From Longicatena caecimuris (GTDB lineage Bacteria > Bacillota_I > Bacilli_A > Erysipelotrichales > Erysipelotrichaceae), in the NCBI RefSeq assembly GCF_004341945.1, contig NZ_SMBP01000009.1, positions 1-64,000 on the forward strand: a stretch of DNA of 64,000 nt, written 5' to 3'. Position 1 is the first letter of the stretch. Each line of letters opens with the position of its first letter. A program made the position numbers and the translations under genes. Shown here one piece after another: positions 41,705 through 50,154 of this stretch. The notes beneath the pieces were generated by a model. The model was given only the letters and a program-made list of their open reading frames with translations, did no database searches and had not been told where the DNA came from.

Positions 41705-41726
41705 TTGGTGTAAATTTGGTGATGAT
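41705..41726. repeat. Right arm-type integrase site candidates
   Basis: TTGGTGTAAAT at 41705-41715 is identical to the two copies at the left end; a degenerate second copy TTGGTGATGAT abuts it. Confidence 0.65.
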
Positions 41727-41738
41727 TTTAAAAAACAG

Positions 41739-41774
41739 CAGTAAAAAATAGACTAAATATGCTATTTTTCACTG
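41739..41774. repeat. Inverted repeat near attR
   Basis: CAGTAAAAAATAG and CTATTTTTCACTG face each other across 10 bases, 43 bases before the attR core. No U tract, so it is a candidate binding site for an excision or architectural factor. Confidence 0.5.
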
Positions 41775-41816
41775 TATAATAAGTAAAAAAACACCATAAA
41801 AAACGAATAACTTGAA

Positions 41817-41833
41817 TCTGCGTGTCGGCACCA
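41817..41833. repeat. attR core
   Basis: Exact 17-bp copy of the tRNA-Thr 3' end (see 1656-1672). No cloverleaf precedes it, so this is the displaced end of the host site. Confidence 0.93.
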
Positions 41834-41844
41834 GTTAACAATGC

Positions 41845-41887
41845 AAACTGTAACATATCTGATTTCTTGGAATGTTACAGTTTTTTT
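41845..41887 (+). terminator. Original tRNA-Thr terminator, displaced
   Basis: A 12-bp stem AAACTGTAACAT/ATGTTACAGTTT with T tract lies 12 bases beyond attR, where the host terminator of tRNA-Thr would be before integration. Confidence 0.85.
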
Positions 41888-41941
41888 ATGTAGAATGAGT
41901 AAATGATCAGAACCTAATCATGAGGCATAGGTAAGAATAAG

Positions 41942-41963
41942 AAAAAAAACGTCTTGCGACGTT
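41942..41963 (-). terminator. Terminator of tRNA-Ser
   Basis: On the minus strand, AACGTC-GCAA-GACGTT followed by eight T. Confidence 0.85.
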
Positions 41964-41974
41964 GTTTATTTCAA

Positions 41975-42065
41975 TGGCGGAGTAGGAGAGATTTGAACTC
42001 TCGCGCCAGTTTCCCGACCTATACCCTTAGCAGGGGCACCTCTTCAGCCTCTTGAGTACTACTCC
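41975..42065 (-). tRNA. tRNA-Ser (anticodon GCT)
   Basis: On the minus strand the 91 bases start GGAGTAG and end CTACTCC-G-CCA. The anticodon loop CTGCTAA gives GCT (reads AGC/AGT). A long variable arm and a T-loop GTTCAAAT confirm class II tRNA-Ser. Confidence 0.95.
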
Positions 42066-42099
42066 AGTTCTGATTTGCATACATTTCGTTTGCCATAAA

Positions 42100-42128
42100 A
42101 GTATATCATAGTCATTTTTAAAAGTCTA
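42100..42128 (-). promoter_or_regulatory. Promoter of tRNA-Ser
   Basis: Minus strand TAGACT (42123-42128), 17-base spacer, TATACT (42100-42105), about 35 bases before the tRNA. Confidence 0.65.
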
Positions 42129-42273
42129 GTCCTAAAATCAAAAAAATAGGCGCTCCTCCTACCTGTTTTCGGCCTTACAAAAAAACAGCCAAACCTGTAA
42201 ATTTTGAACATTTTCATCACTATTTTACAGATTTCTCATGTTTGTGTCGTATACAAAGGTAGGAGGTGTTCGT

Positions 42274-42735
42274 ATGTATAAAACCATTAAGCTGCGCATT
42301 CGTGCAGATCGAGAACGGAAACAAGTATTGCTTGCTTATGAAGATATTTATCACAGTGCTTTACGTAAATATGTATATCAGATGATTTTAGAAGGGAAAC
42401 CTATACGCTATGATGTCAAACGTATCCATAAAGCGATTCCTAAAGAAAGTAAATGGCAGCTTTATCAGACAGCACGCAATCGCTATGCGTATTTCCTTAA
42501 GCATCATGATTGGGAATTTCATAAGTCCAGTATATGGAATCAGCACAACTTTACCGTTTCGCAAGATACGCTTATCTTATCTTTTGGTAAAGGTTTTATT
42601 GTGAAACAGCTCGTAGTAGGGTTAGCATGTGAAAAGGTGGAATGGGAGAAGGTTAAAGAAGGGATGATTTGTCGTATGGATATTGTTCATGATGAACAGT
42701 ATTGGTTTGCCAATCTACTGCTACAATTACCGTGA
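42274..42735 (+). CDS. Orphan protein resembling the N-terminal region of TnpB
   Basis: 153 residues from ATG 42274 (GTAGGAGG upstream). MYKTIKLRIRADRERKQVL and the following helices (AYEDIYHSALRKYVYQMILEG) resemble the opening of IS605-type OrfB/TnpB, and the C-terminal strands (VKEGMICRMDIVHDEQYWFANLL) resemble the strand pair just before the TnpB RuvC domain. No RuvC or zinc finger follows. It may be a domesticated fragment; no transposon ends seen. The family link is tentative. Confidence 0.4.
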   Translation: MYKTIKLRIRADRERKQVLLAYEDIYHSALRKYVYQMILEGKPIRYDVKRIHKAIPKESKWQLYQTARNRYAYFLKHHDWEFHKSSIWNQHNFTVSQDTLILSFGKGFIVKQLVVGLACEKVEWEKVKEGMICRMDIVHDEQYWFANLLLQLP

Positions 42736-42937
42736 ATGGTTTCACTTTATCGTCACTTCTTTGATTACCGTCGTAAGAATTATCTTTCATTAGCTATGGG
42801 AATACATAATAGAAAGACGTAGCAGCGATTCCTTATGAACGCTTAACGCTTTTACGTTCATTCTGTTTCGGATGTACGCTTGTTTTTTAATGGCAAGCTC
42901 CTTCTTTATGTATATGAAAGGGAATGTCTGCCATTAT
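42736..42937. other. Intergenic region
   Basis: About 200 bases with no credible gene. An inverted TGAACG/CGTTCA pair is visible near 42836-42862. Stop codons occur in all frames. Confidence 0.4.
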
Positions 42938-42966
42938 TTGACACGCATGCATTTACATGATAAATT
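42938..42966 (+). promoter_or_regulatory. Promoter of the DUF2812 gene
   Basis: TTGACA, 17-base spacer, TAAATT; the predicted start of transcription is about 25 bases before ATG 42998. Confidence 0.75.
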
Positions 42967-42997
42967 AAATAAGTACCTTTTCATAAGGAGGCAGGCT

Positions 42998-43783
42998 ATG
43001 AAAGAAGAAAAAAAGCTTACATCAACATCAGATGTGGATAAGATGAAGGAAAGTGATGAACTGATTCCGGAAGAGAATCTGGAACAGATGATGGAAGAGT
43101 TGAAAGAAGAATTAAAGGAAGATCCAGAACCACAACAAGATGGTTCTCTGGAGGATCTTTCATCAGATACCATGGAAACCGTTATGAAGGAAATAGAAAC
43201 AAAGCCTGAAACGTTAGTAAAATATCGCATTTTCTTTGTTTCTGATATGGATGAAGAAGCGCGTTATTTGCATGAGATGTCTATGAGTGGGTATCACTTT
43301 AAAGAAAAAAAGGGCATTCGCTATACCTTCGAACTGGGTGAAGTAAAAAACTACTATTACCATTTAGGCTATTATGAGCATGGTCTGCGTGATGGAGATC
43401 GTTATGTGGAGAACTTTAAAGAGGCCGGATGGGAAAGCATTTATCATGAAAAGAGTGAATTTGATGGAATGTTGCATTATTTCCGCACCCTAGAGGAACC
43501 CGGTGCGCCTGAACCGGAAATCTATAGTGATCGTAAATCACGTAATGCTTTGTATAAACGACTGTTATCCAGCTGGCGCAATTTGATTACGATGATTGTT
43601 ATTCTTATGGTTTTCATGTTAGGTATTTTGTTTTTCTTACTAACACATCCAACGATATATCAGGGTATTTTTATGACTATTTTCACAATTGTCGCTATTC
43701 TATTGATTGGAACCTTTATCCTTTATTTAACGATTTATATGAAAGTAAAGAAGAAGTTATTAGAGTTTAAATATCAATCATAA
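42998..43783 (+). CDS. DUF2812 membrane protein
   Basis: 261 residues from ATG 42998, which follows AAGGAGG and the promoter above. An acidic N-terminus (1-75) precedes the DUF2812 domain (about 78-180: YRIFFVSDMDEEARYLHEMSMSGYHF, FELGEVKNYYYHLGYYEHG) and two C-terminal membrane helices (about 195-215 and 222-245). In many Bacillota DUF2812 proteins accompany PadR regulators; none is adjacent here. Confidence 0.8.
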   Translation: MKEEKKLTSTSDVDKMKESDELIPEENLEQMMEELKEELKEDPEPQQDGSLEDLSSDTMETVMKEIETKPETLVKYRIFFVSDMDEEARYLHEMSMSGYHFKEKKGIRYTFELGEVKNYYYHLGYYEHGLRDGDRYVENFKEAGWESIYHEKSEFDGMLHYFRTLEEPGAPEPEIYSDRKSRNALYKRLLSSWRNLITMIVILMVFMLGILFFLLTHPTIYQGIFMTIFTIVAILLIGTFILYLTIYMKVKKKLLEFKYQS

Positions 43784-43818
43784 TATCTTCTGGGTATAGC
43801 AAAGATATCAATAAAAAT

Positions 43819-43845
43819 GAAACGTTATCCGACGTTTCTTTTTTT
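43819..43845 (+). terminator. Terminator of the DUF2812 gene
   Basis: GAAACGT/ACGTTTC 7-bp stem followed by a T tract. Confidence 0.8.
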
Positions 43846-43881
43846 AAGGAAGAGTGCTATACTTTTGTACAAGAGGTACTT

Positions 43882-44223
43882 ATGAAAACAATTTTATGCT
43901 TTCTTTTTAGCTTAGGTATATTTTTGCAGGTGGCAATGCTGGTGAATGCCGGGGTGCTGTTTTTATTGTATTTTATACTTCGGCTTTTTCACGTAAGTAA
44001 AACACAGATTCTTTCATGGTATAACCGATATCCGAAAACAGCCTTATTTATCACTTCGCTTGTGGCAGAGAGTAGTACACTTATCATATTATTGCCGATT
44101 TGCAGAGAATGGTTTGGTTTTATAGGGTATAAGCTTGAGGATGAAACGTTATTGCTATTTGCGTTATTAGAAATCCTGCCATCTTTCTATAAATTTCATA
44201 AGGTGAAAGCATTTATCGATTGA
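43882..44223 (+). CDS. Small polytopic membrane protein
   Basis: 113 residues with three hydrophobic segments (about 3-35, 50-70, 85-100). AGAGGTAC precedes the ATG. No family recognised. Confidence 0.6.
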   Translation: MKTILCFLFSLGIFLQVAMLVNAGVLFLLYFILRLFHVSKTQILSWYNRYPKTALFITSLVAESSTLIILLPICREWFGFIGYKLEDETLLLFALLEILPSFYKFHKVKAFID

Positions 44224-44310
44224 GCTTATCTTACCTTCATAGCAGGCAGTTATAATGCAAAAGATGAATCATATGGTATCACTTTTGGGTATATGTTTAT
44301 GAAAGAGCAA

Positions 44311-44335
44311 AAAAAAACATCGTATGATGTTTTTT
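44311..44335. terminator. Bidirectional terminator
   Basis: AAAAACATC-GTAT-GATGTTTTT between convergent genes. Confidence 0.8.
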
Positions 44336-44546
44336 AGCTGCCAATTAAGAAGTCAAGAATATTCCATCCGGCATCTGTTTCGCTCTTGTATAATTCTGTA
44401 AAACCGCAACGCGTGCAGGATACGGTTACGAATTTTTTATTCTGAACATCAAATAATTTCGCAAAATTGCCGCCGGTTGCCTGAAACTGGTCGCTTTCAT
44501 AAGATGTATTCCCACATTTAGGGCAGACAAATTGTTTCTTTTCCAT
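44334..44546 (-). CDS. Zinc-ribbon protein
   Basis: 70 residues from ATG at 44546, preceded by AAGGAGG. CPKCGN and CTRCGF form the metal knuckles; ends FTELYKSETDAGWNILDFLIGS, a small conserved family in Bacillota of unknown role. Confidence 0.75.
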   Translation of the reverse strand: MEKKQFVCPKCGNTSYESDQFQATGGNFAKLFDVQNKKFVTVSCTRCGFTELYKSETDAGWNILDFLIGS

Positions 44547-44656
44547 TATAAGAACCTCCTTGAATATAAATATTATAGCATTTATCAATAAGATGGCAAA
44601 GATGAAATCATTAAGAAAAAGTAAGGAGTTTTGATTATCAAAAGAATGGCATATAA

Positions 44657-44693
44657 AAGGAACGATATCTTTTTGATAATCGTTCCTTAGTTT
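44657..44693. terminator. Terminator after the YhgE-like gene
   Basis: GGAACGAT...ATCGTTCC stem with inner ATC/GAT pairing; T-rich on both flanks, so usable in both directions. The minus-strand use ends the TetR-MMPL operon. Confidence 0.75.
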
Positions 44694-44695
44694 TT

Positions 44696-46945
44696 TTATA
44701 ACAATTTGGCAAAGAAATTGGTGATCTTATCGAAGAAGTTATCTTTACTTTCTTCTTTTGTGGCTTTCTTTTCTGTTTCTACTTTCTTCTCATGTTTTAG
44801 TTCTTCTGTCTTATAAATGAATTTTACTTTTGCTGTACTCTTTGTAGGGGCACCTGCAAAGGTATGCTCATTTTCAGCTTCTTTGACGATTTCATTTTTA
44901 ATAGATAGCAGCTGATTCAGATCACTCATAGATACATTGACTTCATGTTTCATTTTATCAATGCCATCCATTTTAAAGGTTTGCATACCTTTGTTTAATT
45001 CACCTGTTTTTTCGGCTAATGTGGTTGTAGCAGCGTGCAGCTGTTTTGCCCCTTTGCTAAGAGCTGTTGAACCATTTTGCAGCTTAGTAACGCCGGCATT
45101 GGCTGTTGTTAAGCCATTTACTAAGGTTTTTGATCCATTATATAATTGCGAAGCACCGCTGCTGGCAGATACCATGTTCGTATTTAAAGTCTTAATTCCA
45201 GTTTTTAATTCACCTAAATTGGCAGTTGCTGTTTTTAATTGACTGGTGCCGGCAGCTAGGGTAGCTGCACCTTCTGCAGCATCTTTCATACTATCCTGCA
45301 GCGTACCTAAATCAGTCAGCGTTGTTTTTACTAAAGTAACTGCGCCGTTTAATTGAGTGGCGGCGGCATTTAATTCCGGCGCTTTTTCAGATAGCTTTGC
45401 ACTTCCTAACGCAGCCGCTGCACTCAGATTACTGACATTGTGACCAGCACCATCAGCATCGCCATATAGAGTATTTTGAACACCGGAAGCATAACCTTCG
45501 GCATAAGTTGTATCTGTACAAATAGCTTTGAGTGCGTTGATTTGTTCCTGTGTCATATTTGACTTGGTTGGATCAGCGTTTTGAGCATAGAGGGTACAAG
45601 CCGTTGTCTTGGCAGCTGTTGTTTTAGCGGTTGCTTGTGCACTGGCTGCTTTCAGAGTGTCGTCATTCACAATGGTATTAATGCCTTGTATTGCCGTGTT
45701 AAGTTTCAAAGCACTATTCGCTAGTTCCGTCAATTGTGTAGGATAGGCGGCTAAATCATCTACTAATGTCTGCATCTTTTTTAAATCTACTGCCTGAATC
45801 TTGGTGTTGCCTTCACGCAAACCGGTGGATAATGTCTGCATGCCATCATTCAACTCAGATATACTGGTGACTAAGGTTGGCAGATCTTTTGTGGCAGTGG
45901 TCAGTTTTTTTGTGCCATCTTTGGCAAGAGAAAGGCCATTGCTTAAATTTTTCAAGTTGGCAGATAATTCTTTAGAACCTTTGGTTAATTTTGTAGTACC
46001 ACTCTTTAAGTCATTTACACCAGTGCTTAAAGCCGGAATACTATTTACCATTTCTTTAACCTTGCTGTTTAAGGTGGCTGTGCCTTCAGCAAGCTGACTG
46101 GTTCCATTTGCTAACTTAACACTTGCCTCACTCAACTGATCAATGCCATCCAGTAATTCATCAAGTGAATTAATATCTTTCAATTTATCAAGAGGAACTT
46201 CCGGTGTTAAGGCAATCATGATAGGCCCCATCTCAAAGTCCTTTGTTTCACACTTGATGACGTATTCATCTTGGATTTTTAAGCCTTTGGTATCGTTAAT
46301 ACCACTACTTTTTAAGGTGTCTTCCAATCCTGGCAAAGCAACGATACCAACCATTTGATTATTGCCTTCATTCAAAATTTTTCCATTTTCACAAGTGACG
46401 TTGGAAAAGTGATCTGTGGACAGATCAATGACGCCGGCACCGATATATAAAGGATGAATATTGGTTGTTTTGCCATTGATATTCACCTGACGTGTCTGTG
46501 TGTTTTTCATGGTTATATGAATTTCCAATGGACCGCTTTTTCCAATGAGATCCTTACCATCTATTGCTTGACCATTTAGTTTATAGGTGACATTTACCTT
46601 TACTGGCAATTGTTTCGTTGTTTTTCCTTCATAATACACATCATTGCCATCAACATTCCATGTATAGGTATTTCCTTTCACAGAGGGCTGATCATCACTT
46701 TTTACATTCTTGACATCTTTAAGATCAAGTGATTCTTTAATGTTTTTAATACCATGATCATTATGCAGCCAGCTGCTTACGATTTCTTCATCAACACTTC
46801 CATCTGGATGCAACATCGCATAGACCGTTTCATCCTTTGTTGTTTGTGTATCATCGCCATCTTTGGCATACAGTGTTGTCATACAAGTATTTGCCATCAT
46901 CAGACTCAATGCGGCACAAGTAACTGTTTTTACATTTTTTTTCAT
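44696..46945 (-). CDS. Secreted YhgE/Pip-like coiled repeat protein
   Basis: 749 residues from the ATG at 46945 (GAGGAAC upstream; the start opens a signal peptide MKKNVKTVTCAALSLMMANT...YA). After a beta domain (about 30-230), residues about 235-680 are long helical repeats of the L-x-x-G-x-x-x-L type (LAEGTATLNSKV, LKSGTTKLTKGSKEL), as in YhgE/Pip proteins. Unlike classical YhgE there is no six-helix C-terminal membrane domain, only a short amphipathic end. Last gene of the operon, so probably the periplasm-like partner of the MMPL transporter. Confidence 0.75.
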   Translation of the reverse strand: MKKNVKTVTCAALSLMMANTCMTTLYAKDGDDTQTTKDETVYAMLHPDGSVDEEIVSSWLHNDHGIKNIKESLDLKDVKNVKSDDQPSVKGNTYTWNVDGNDVYYEGKTTKQLPVKVNVTYKLNGQAIDGKDLIGKSGPLEIHITMKNTQTRQVNINGKTTNIHPLYIGAGVIDLSTDHFSNVTCENGKILNEGNNQMVGIVALPGLEDTLKSSGINDTKGLKIQDEYVIKCETKDFEMGPIMIALTPEVPLDKLKDINSLDELLDGIDQLSEASVKLANGTSQLAEGTATLNSKVKEMVNSIPALSTGVNDLKSGTTKLTKGSKELSANLKNLSNGLSLAKDGTKKLTTATKDLPTLVTSISELNDGMQTLSTGLREGNTKIQAVDLKKMQTLVDDLAAYPTQLTELANSALKLNTAIQGINTIVNDDTLKAASAQATAKTTAAKTTACTLYAQNADPTKSNMTQEQINALKAICTDTTYAEGYASGVQNTLYGDADGAGHNVSNLSAAAALGSAKLSEKAPELNAAATQLNGAVTLVKTTLTDLGTLQDSMKDAAEGAATLAAGTSQLKTATANLGELKTGIKTLNTNMVSASSGASQLYNGSKTLVNGLTTANAGVTKLQNGSTALSKGAKQLHAATTTLAEKTGELNKGMQTFKMDGIDKMKHEVNVSMSDLNQLLSIKNEIVKEAENEHTFAGAPTKSTAKVKFIYKTEELKHEKKVETEKKATKEESKDNFFDKITNFFAKLL

Positions 46946-46971
46946 GTTCCTCAACCTCTTTCTTTCCTTAT

Positions 46972-49044
46972 TTATTTCAAATTGGCTTTTGGCCAACCTT
47001 TTGTTGTTTTTTCAATCGCTTTATGGAAGATAATCAACAAGGCAGGCAATACCAGAAGAATTACCAGCATAGAGATAACAGCGCCTCGTGAAATCAGCGT
47101 ACACAAGCTCTTGATCAGATCCATCTTCGCGATGAAGGATACACCGATACAGGCTGCGAAGAAGGATAAACCGGATGTGATAATACTTGGGGCCGATTTG
47201 GCTGCGGCTTCACGCGCTGCTTCAATGACCGGTTTGCCATTACTTAATTCTTCTTTATAACGCGTTGTCATCAAAATTGCATAATCAACCGTAGCACCTA
47301 ATTGAATCGTTCCGATAACGATGCTGGCAATGAATGGCAACACACTACCGGTAAAGTATGGAATACCCATATTGATACAGATAGCAAATTCAATCGACGC
47401 AACGAGGATTACTGGCAATGCTAAAGATTTAAAGGTAATTACAATAATTAAGAAAATAGCTAATACGGATAAGATATTAACCATCTTAAAGTCAATATCC
47501 GTTGTTGTGATCAAGTCTCGCGTTAAGCTTCCTTCACCAGCAATCACGGCATGTTTATCATATTTGTGCATGATGTTGTCAATCTTATCTAACTGTTTGT
47601 TTTCTTCATCCGTAGCCGCACGATACGTTGAGTTGACCAAGATCATTTTTTTACCGCCATTATTTAAAATGGTTTTAACGGCTTCCGGCTCTAATTGTGT
47701 CGGAATTCTTCCACCAATCAGACTCTCATAGGAAACGACACTGTAAACACCGTTTAGTTTTTCCACTTCATCACAGATTTCTTTAATTTGATAGTTTTCT
47801 AAATTTTCATCCACCAGTAAGAAATGGGTGGTTGTCATATGGAACTGATCCTTTAATTTATTTGTCCCAATGATGCTGGCAAAATCCTGTGGCATGTTGG
47901 CACTCAAATCATAATAGACTTTGGTATGATTTTGTGCATACCCCATCGGAATGAACAAGACTAAGAAAATTACCAGAATGCCTTTATAATGCTTTGTTAA
48001 GAAGGCAGGCAGTTTCTTAGGTTCCTTCAAGATAATTGGATGTTTCCATTTTTCAATATACTTATCAAAACGCATCAACAGAGATGGCAGGATAATAATC
48101 GTGGATAAGACACCAAAGATAACACCTTTTGCCATGACAATACCAATATCTTTTCCTAAGGTCAGTTGCATGGCACATAATGCTAAGAAACCGGCAATGG
48201 TTGTAACTGAAGATGAGGTGATAGAAGTAAAGGTTGCCTGAATCGCATTTGACATTGCTTCATCACGATTACTTGTTTTATTCTTTTCTTCCTGATAACG
48301 ATGCAACAGGAAGATAGAGTAGTCCATGGTAACACCTAACTGTAAGACAAGCGCTAAGGCTTTTGTGATATAAGAAACTTCGCCGAGGAATACATTAGTA
48401 CCAAAGTTATAAGCAACCGGGAAAGCAATTCCCAAGACGAAGATAAAGGGGGCAATAGATGACTCCAATCCCATAAATAAGACAATGACACACAAGATGA
48501 TGGCCGTGACTCCATATAATGGTGTTTCTTTTTCACTTAAATCCTTAATATCTTCGGATACGGCAGAGAAACCACCCAAATAGCACTGTTTTTCACTATA
48601 ACCTTTGATCTTATGAATGGCATCCATCGTTCTTTGCGATGCGCCATCTTCCTCAAAGGTGATAACCATCAGAGTTCCTTTATCCGAATATAACATGTCT
48701 TTGACATCTTTTGGCAAGACCTCCTTCGGGATACTGATATCTAAGATATCGCCTCGCCATAAGACATCCTTTACACCATCAATGCTTTGAATCTCTTTCT
48801 TTAATTCCGCAACGTTTTTATCCGGCATATTTTCTACTACCAGCATGCCGGTGCTGGCAAGGTTGAAATCATCTGATAATGATTTTTGTCCTTTCATGGA
48901 TTCTACATCCTTTGGCAGATAACTCAATAAGTCATAATTGACTTTGGTACGTGCATAACCGATCGCACTTGGAATCAGCAGCAGTACCGCAATTAACAGA
49001 ATCAGATTTCTTTTTCTAACAATGAAATCAGATAATTTCTTCAT
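46972..49044 (-). CDS. MMPL/RND family transporter
   Basis: 690 residues with two symmetric halves, each a large external loop plus about six membrane helices (first helix at about 13-28). LGVTMDYSIFLLHRY and LGATVDYAILMTTRY are the mirrored helix-4 motifs of the family with the proton-relay aspartate. Exports lipids or other hydrophobic molecules. Middle gene of the TetR-MMPL-YhgE-like operon. Confidence 0.92.
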   Translation of the reverse strand: MKKLSDFIVRKRNLILLIAVLLLIPSAIGYARTKVNYDLLSYLPKDVESMKGQKSLSDDFNLASTGMLVVENMPDKNVAELKKEIQSIDGVKDVLWRGDILDISIPKEVLPKDVKDMLYSDKGTLMVITFEEDGASQRTMDAIHKIKGYSEKQCYLGGFSAVSEDIKDLSEKETPLYGVTAIILCVIVLFMGLESSIAPFIFVLGIAFPVAYNFGTNVFLGEVSYITKALALVLQLGVTMDYSIFLLHRYQEEKNKTSNRDEAMSNAIQATFTSITSSSVTTIAGFLALCAMQLTLGKDIGIVMAKGVIFGVLSTIIILPSLLMRFDKYIEKWKHPIILKEPKKLPAFLTKHYKGILVIFLVLFIPMGYAQNHTKVYYDLSANMPQDFASIIGTNKLKDQFHMTTTHFLLVDENLENYQIKEICDEVEKLNGVYSVVSYESLIGGRIPTQLEPEAVKTILNNGGKKMILVNSTYRAATDEENKQLDKIDNIMHKYDKHAVIAGEGSLTRDLITTTDIDFKMVNILSVLAIFLIIVITFKSLALPVILVASIEFAICINMGIPYFTGSVLPFIASIVIGTIQLGATVDYAILMTTRYKEELSNGKPVIEAAREAAAKSAPSIITSGLSFFAACIGVSFIAKMDLIKSLCTLISRGAVISMLVILLVLPALLIIFHKAIEKTTKGWPKANLK

Positions 49045-49067
49045 ACCTCCACGCTCCTATCTTTCTT

Positions 49068-49661
49068 TTAAGATCGTTTGATCATTTTGCGAATCGTCGT
49101 ATATAGCATCGGTTTTAAATTGTCGATGCTATCCGGCTGTTTTAATACAATAGAGGAATAACATACGGTTGAAACAAGCTCTAGAATCATAAAAATCAGT
49201 TGATAGGCTTCCTGTTCTTGATAACCTAAACTGATTAAATAGCTGAGAAAATCCTCCAGATGATTCACGACCTCATATTCATCATCGCCAAGCTTACCGC
49301 CGATGACGCTCCAAGATAGATTTTTCTGGATCATCTTAATGCTGCTGGGATTGGCTTTGAAAAATTCAATGACATAATCTACAAGAAAGATCAATTCTTC
49401 GATCTTATCATCAATCTGTTCCTCTTTGGCTTTCATTAATGCTTCATCAATGATGGAAGAGCTTTTCTTCACGATTAGATGATTGATAAGTTGTACCTTA
49501 TCATGAAAGTAAAGATAGAAAGTGCCCTTTGCTACATGAGCATCCTGGACAATTTGGTCGATGGATATGCGGTTAAAATCCTCTTTCGCAAATAGGCGCA
49601 AGGCAGCTTCTTCAATCCTGCGGCGTTTCTCATTCTTATTCATCAGAACCTTGTTTCGCAT
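49068..49661 (-). CDS. TetR/AcrR family regulator
   Basis: 197 residues. The N-terminal helix-turn-helix (RIEEAALRLFAKEDFNRISIDQIVQDAHVAKGTFYLYF) is classical TetR; the C-terminal ligand pocket is helical. First gene of the operon, with an operator-like palindrome and promoter just upstream, so probably autoregulated and in control of the transporter. A second in-frame ATG at 49643 is possible. Confidence 0.92.
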   Translation of the reverse strand: MRNKVLMNKNEKRRRIEEAALRLFAKEDFNRISIDQIVQDAHVAKGTFYLYFHDKVQLINHLIVKKSSSIIDEALMKAKEEQIDDKIEELIFLVDYVIEFFKANPSSIKMIQKNLSWSVIGGKLGDDEYEVVNHLEDFLSYLISLGYQEQEAYQLIFMILELVSTVCYSSIVLKQPDSIDNLKPMLYTTIRKMIKRS

Positions 49662-49682
49662 ATAGTTACACCTCTTTTCCTG

Positions 49683-49699
49683 AATGACTTTAAGTCATT
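49683..49699. promoter_or_regulatory. TetR operator candidate
   Basis: AATGACTT-T-AAGTCATT, perfect 8-bp arms around one base, between the -10 and the TetR start. Confidence 0.75.
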
Positions 49700-49716
49700 T
49701 TTTTATGACCGTGAAA

Positions 49717-49745
49717 AGGATATGGCAAAAATGACGAACAGTCAA
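49717..49745 (-). promoter_or_regulatory. Promoter of the TetR-MMPL operon
   Basis: Minus strand TTGACT (49740-49745), 17-base spacer, TATCCT (49717-49722), just upstream of the palindrome. Confidence 0.75.
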
Positions 49746-50154
49746 TATTTTATATGCAGTAGAAAAAGAAGTTCTTTAGACAGTTCTTTTTATTTGTCTA
49801 AATACTATACGTGAAAGGGGTTTCTGGTTATAAAAGGTGAAAACGATACTAGCGTAAATAAGAAATATATTAGTTCTTAAAAAATGAAATACGTTATGGC
49901 GATGAAAGGAGAATAGATGGTTGTGCGTGAATATATACAATAAGTTATTATGATGGTTGTTAAAGAAAGCATATTGGTAGATGAAGGTATTTGCTGATAT
50001 AGATTTGAAAATTGTATCGACATTGGTGATTTCGGTTAGCTTTTCGGTAATAAAAGTTATTTGAAAATTACGCAGCACGTGATTTGTTTGTTATGATGGT
50101 ACATAAAGAATAAGACATTATACGGTAAGCTTTATTCTTGAAGGAGGGAATATC
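49746..50154. other. Long intergenic region before the ABC genes
   Basis: No gene-sized frame with a ribosome binding site. An extended -10 (TGT-TATGAT, 50089-50097) probably serves the ABC genes. A strong AAAGGAGAA site at 49908-49916 precedes an 8-codon frame, too short to judge. Confidence 0.5.

Noticed and set aside
41800-41833. Second tRNA-Thr at the right prophage end
   Set aside because: Only the 17-bp 3' end is present; no D-arm or anticodon arm precedes it.
45801-46097. Plus-strand frames opposite the YhgE-like gene
   Set aside because: Antisense of a low-complexity helical repeat gene with good start, signal peptide and operon context.
49917-49943. Leader peptide of 8 codons upstream of the ABC pair
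   Set aside because: It has a good ribosome site but no attenuator hairpins around it, so function cannot be supported.
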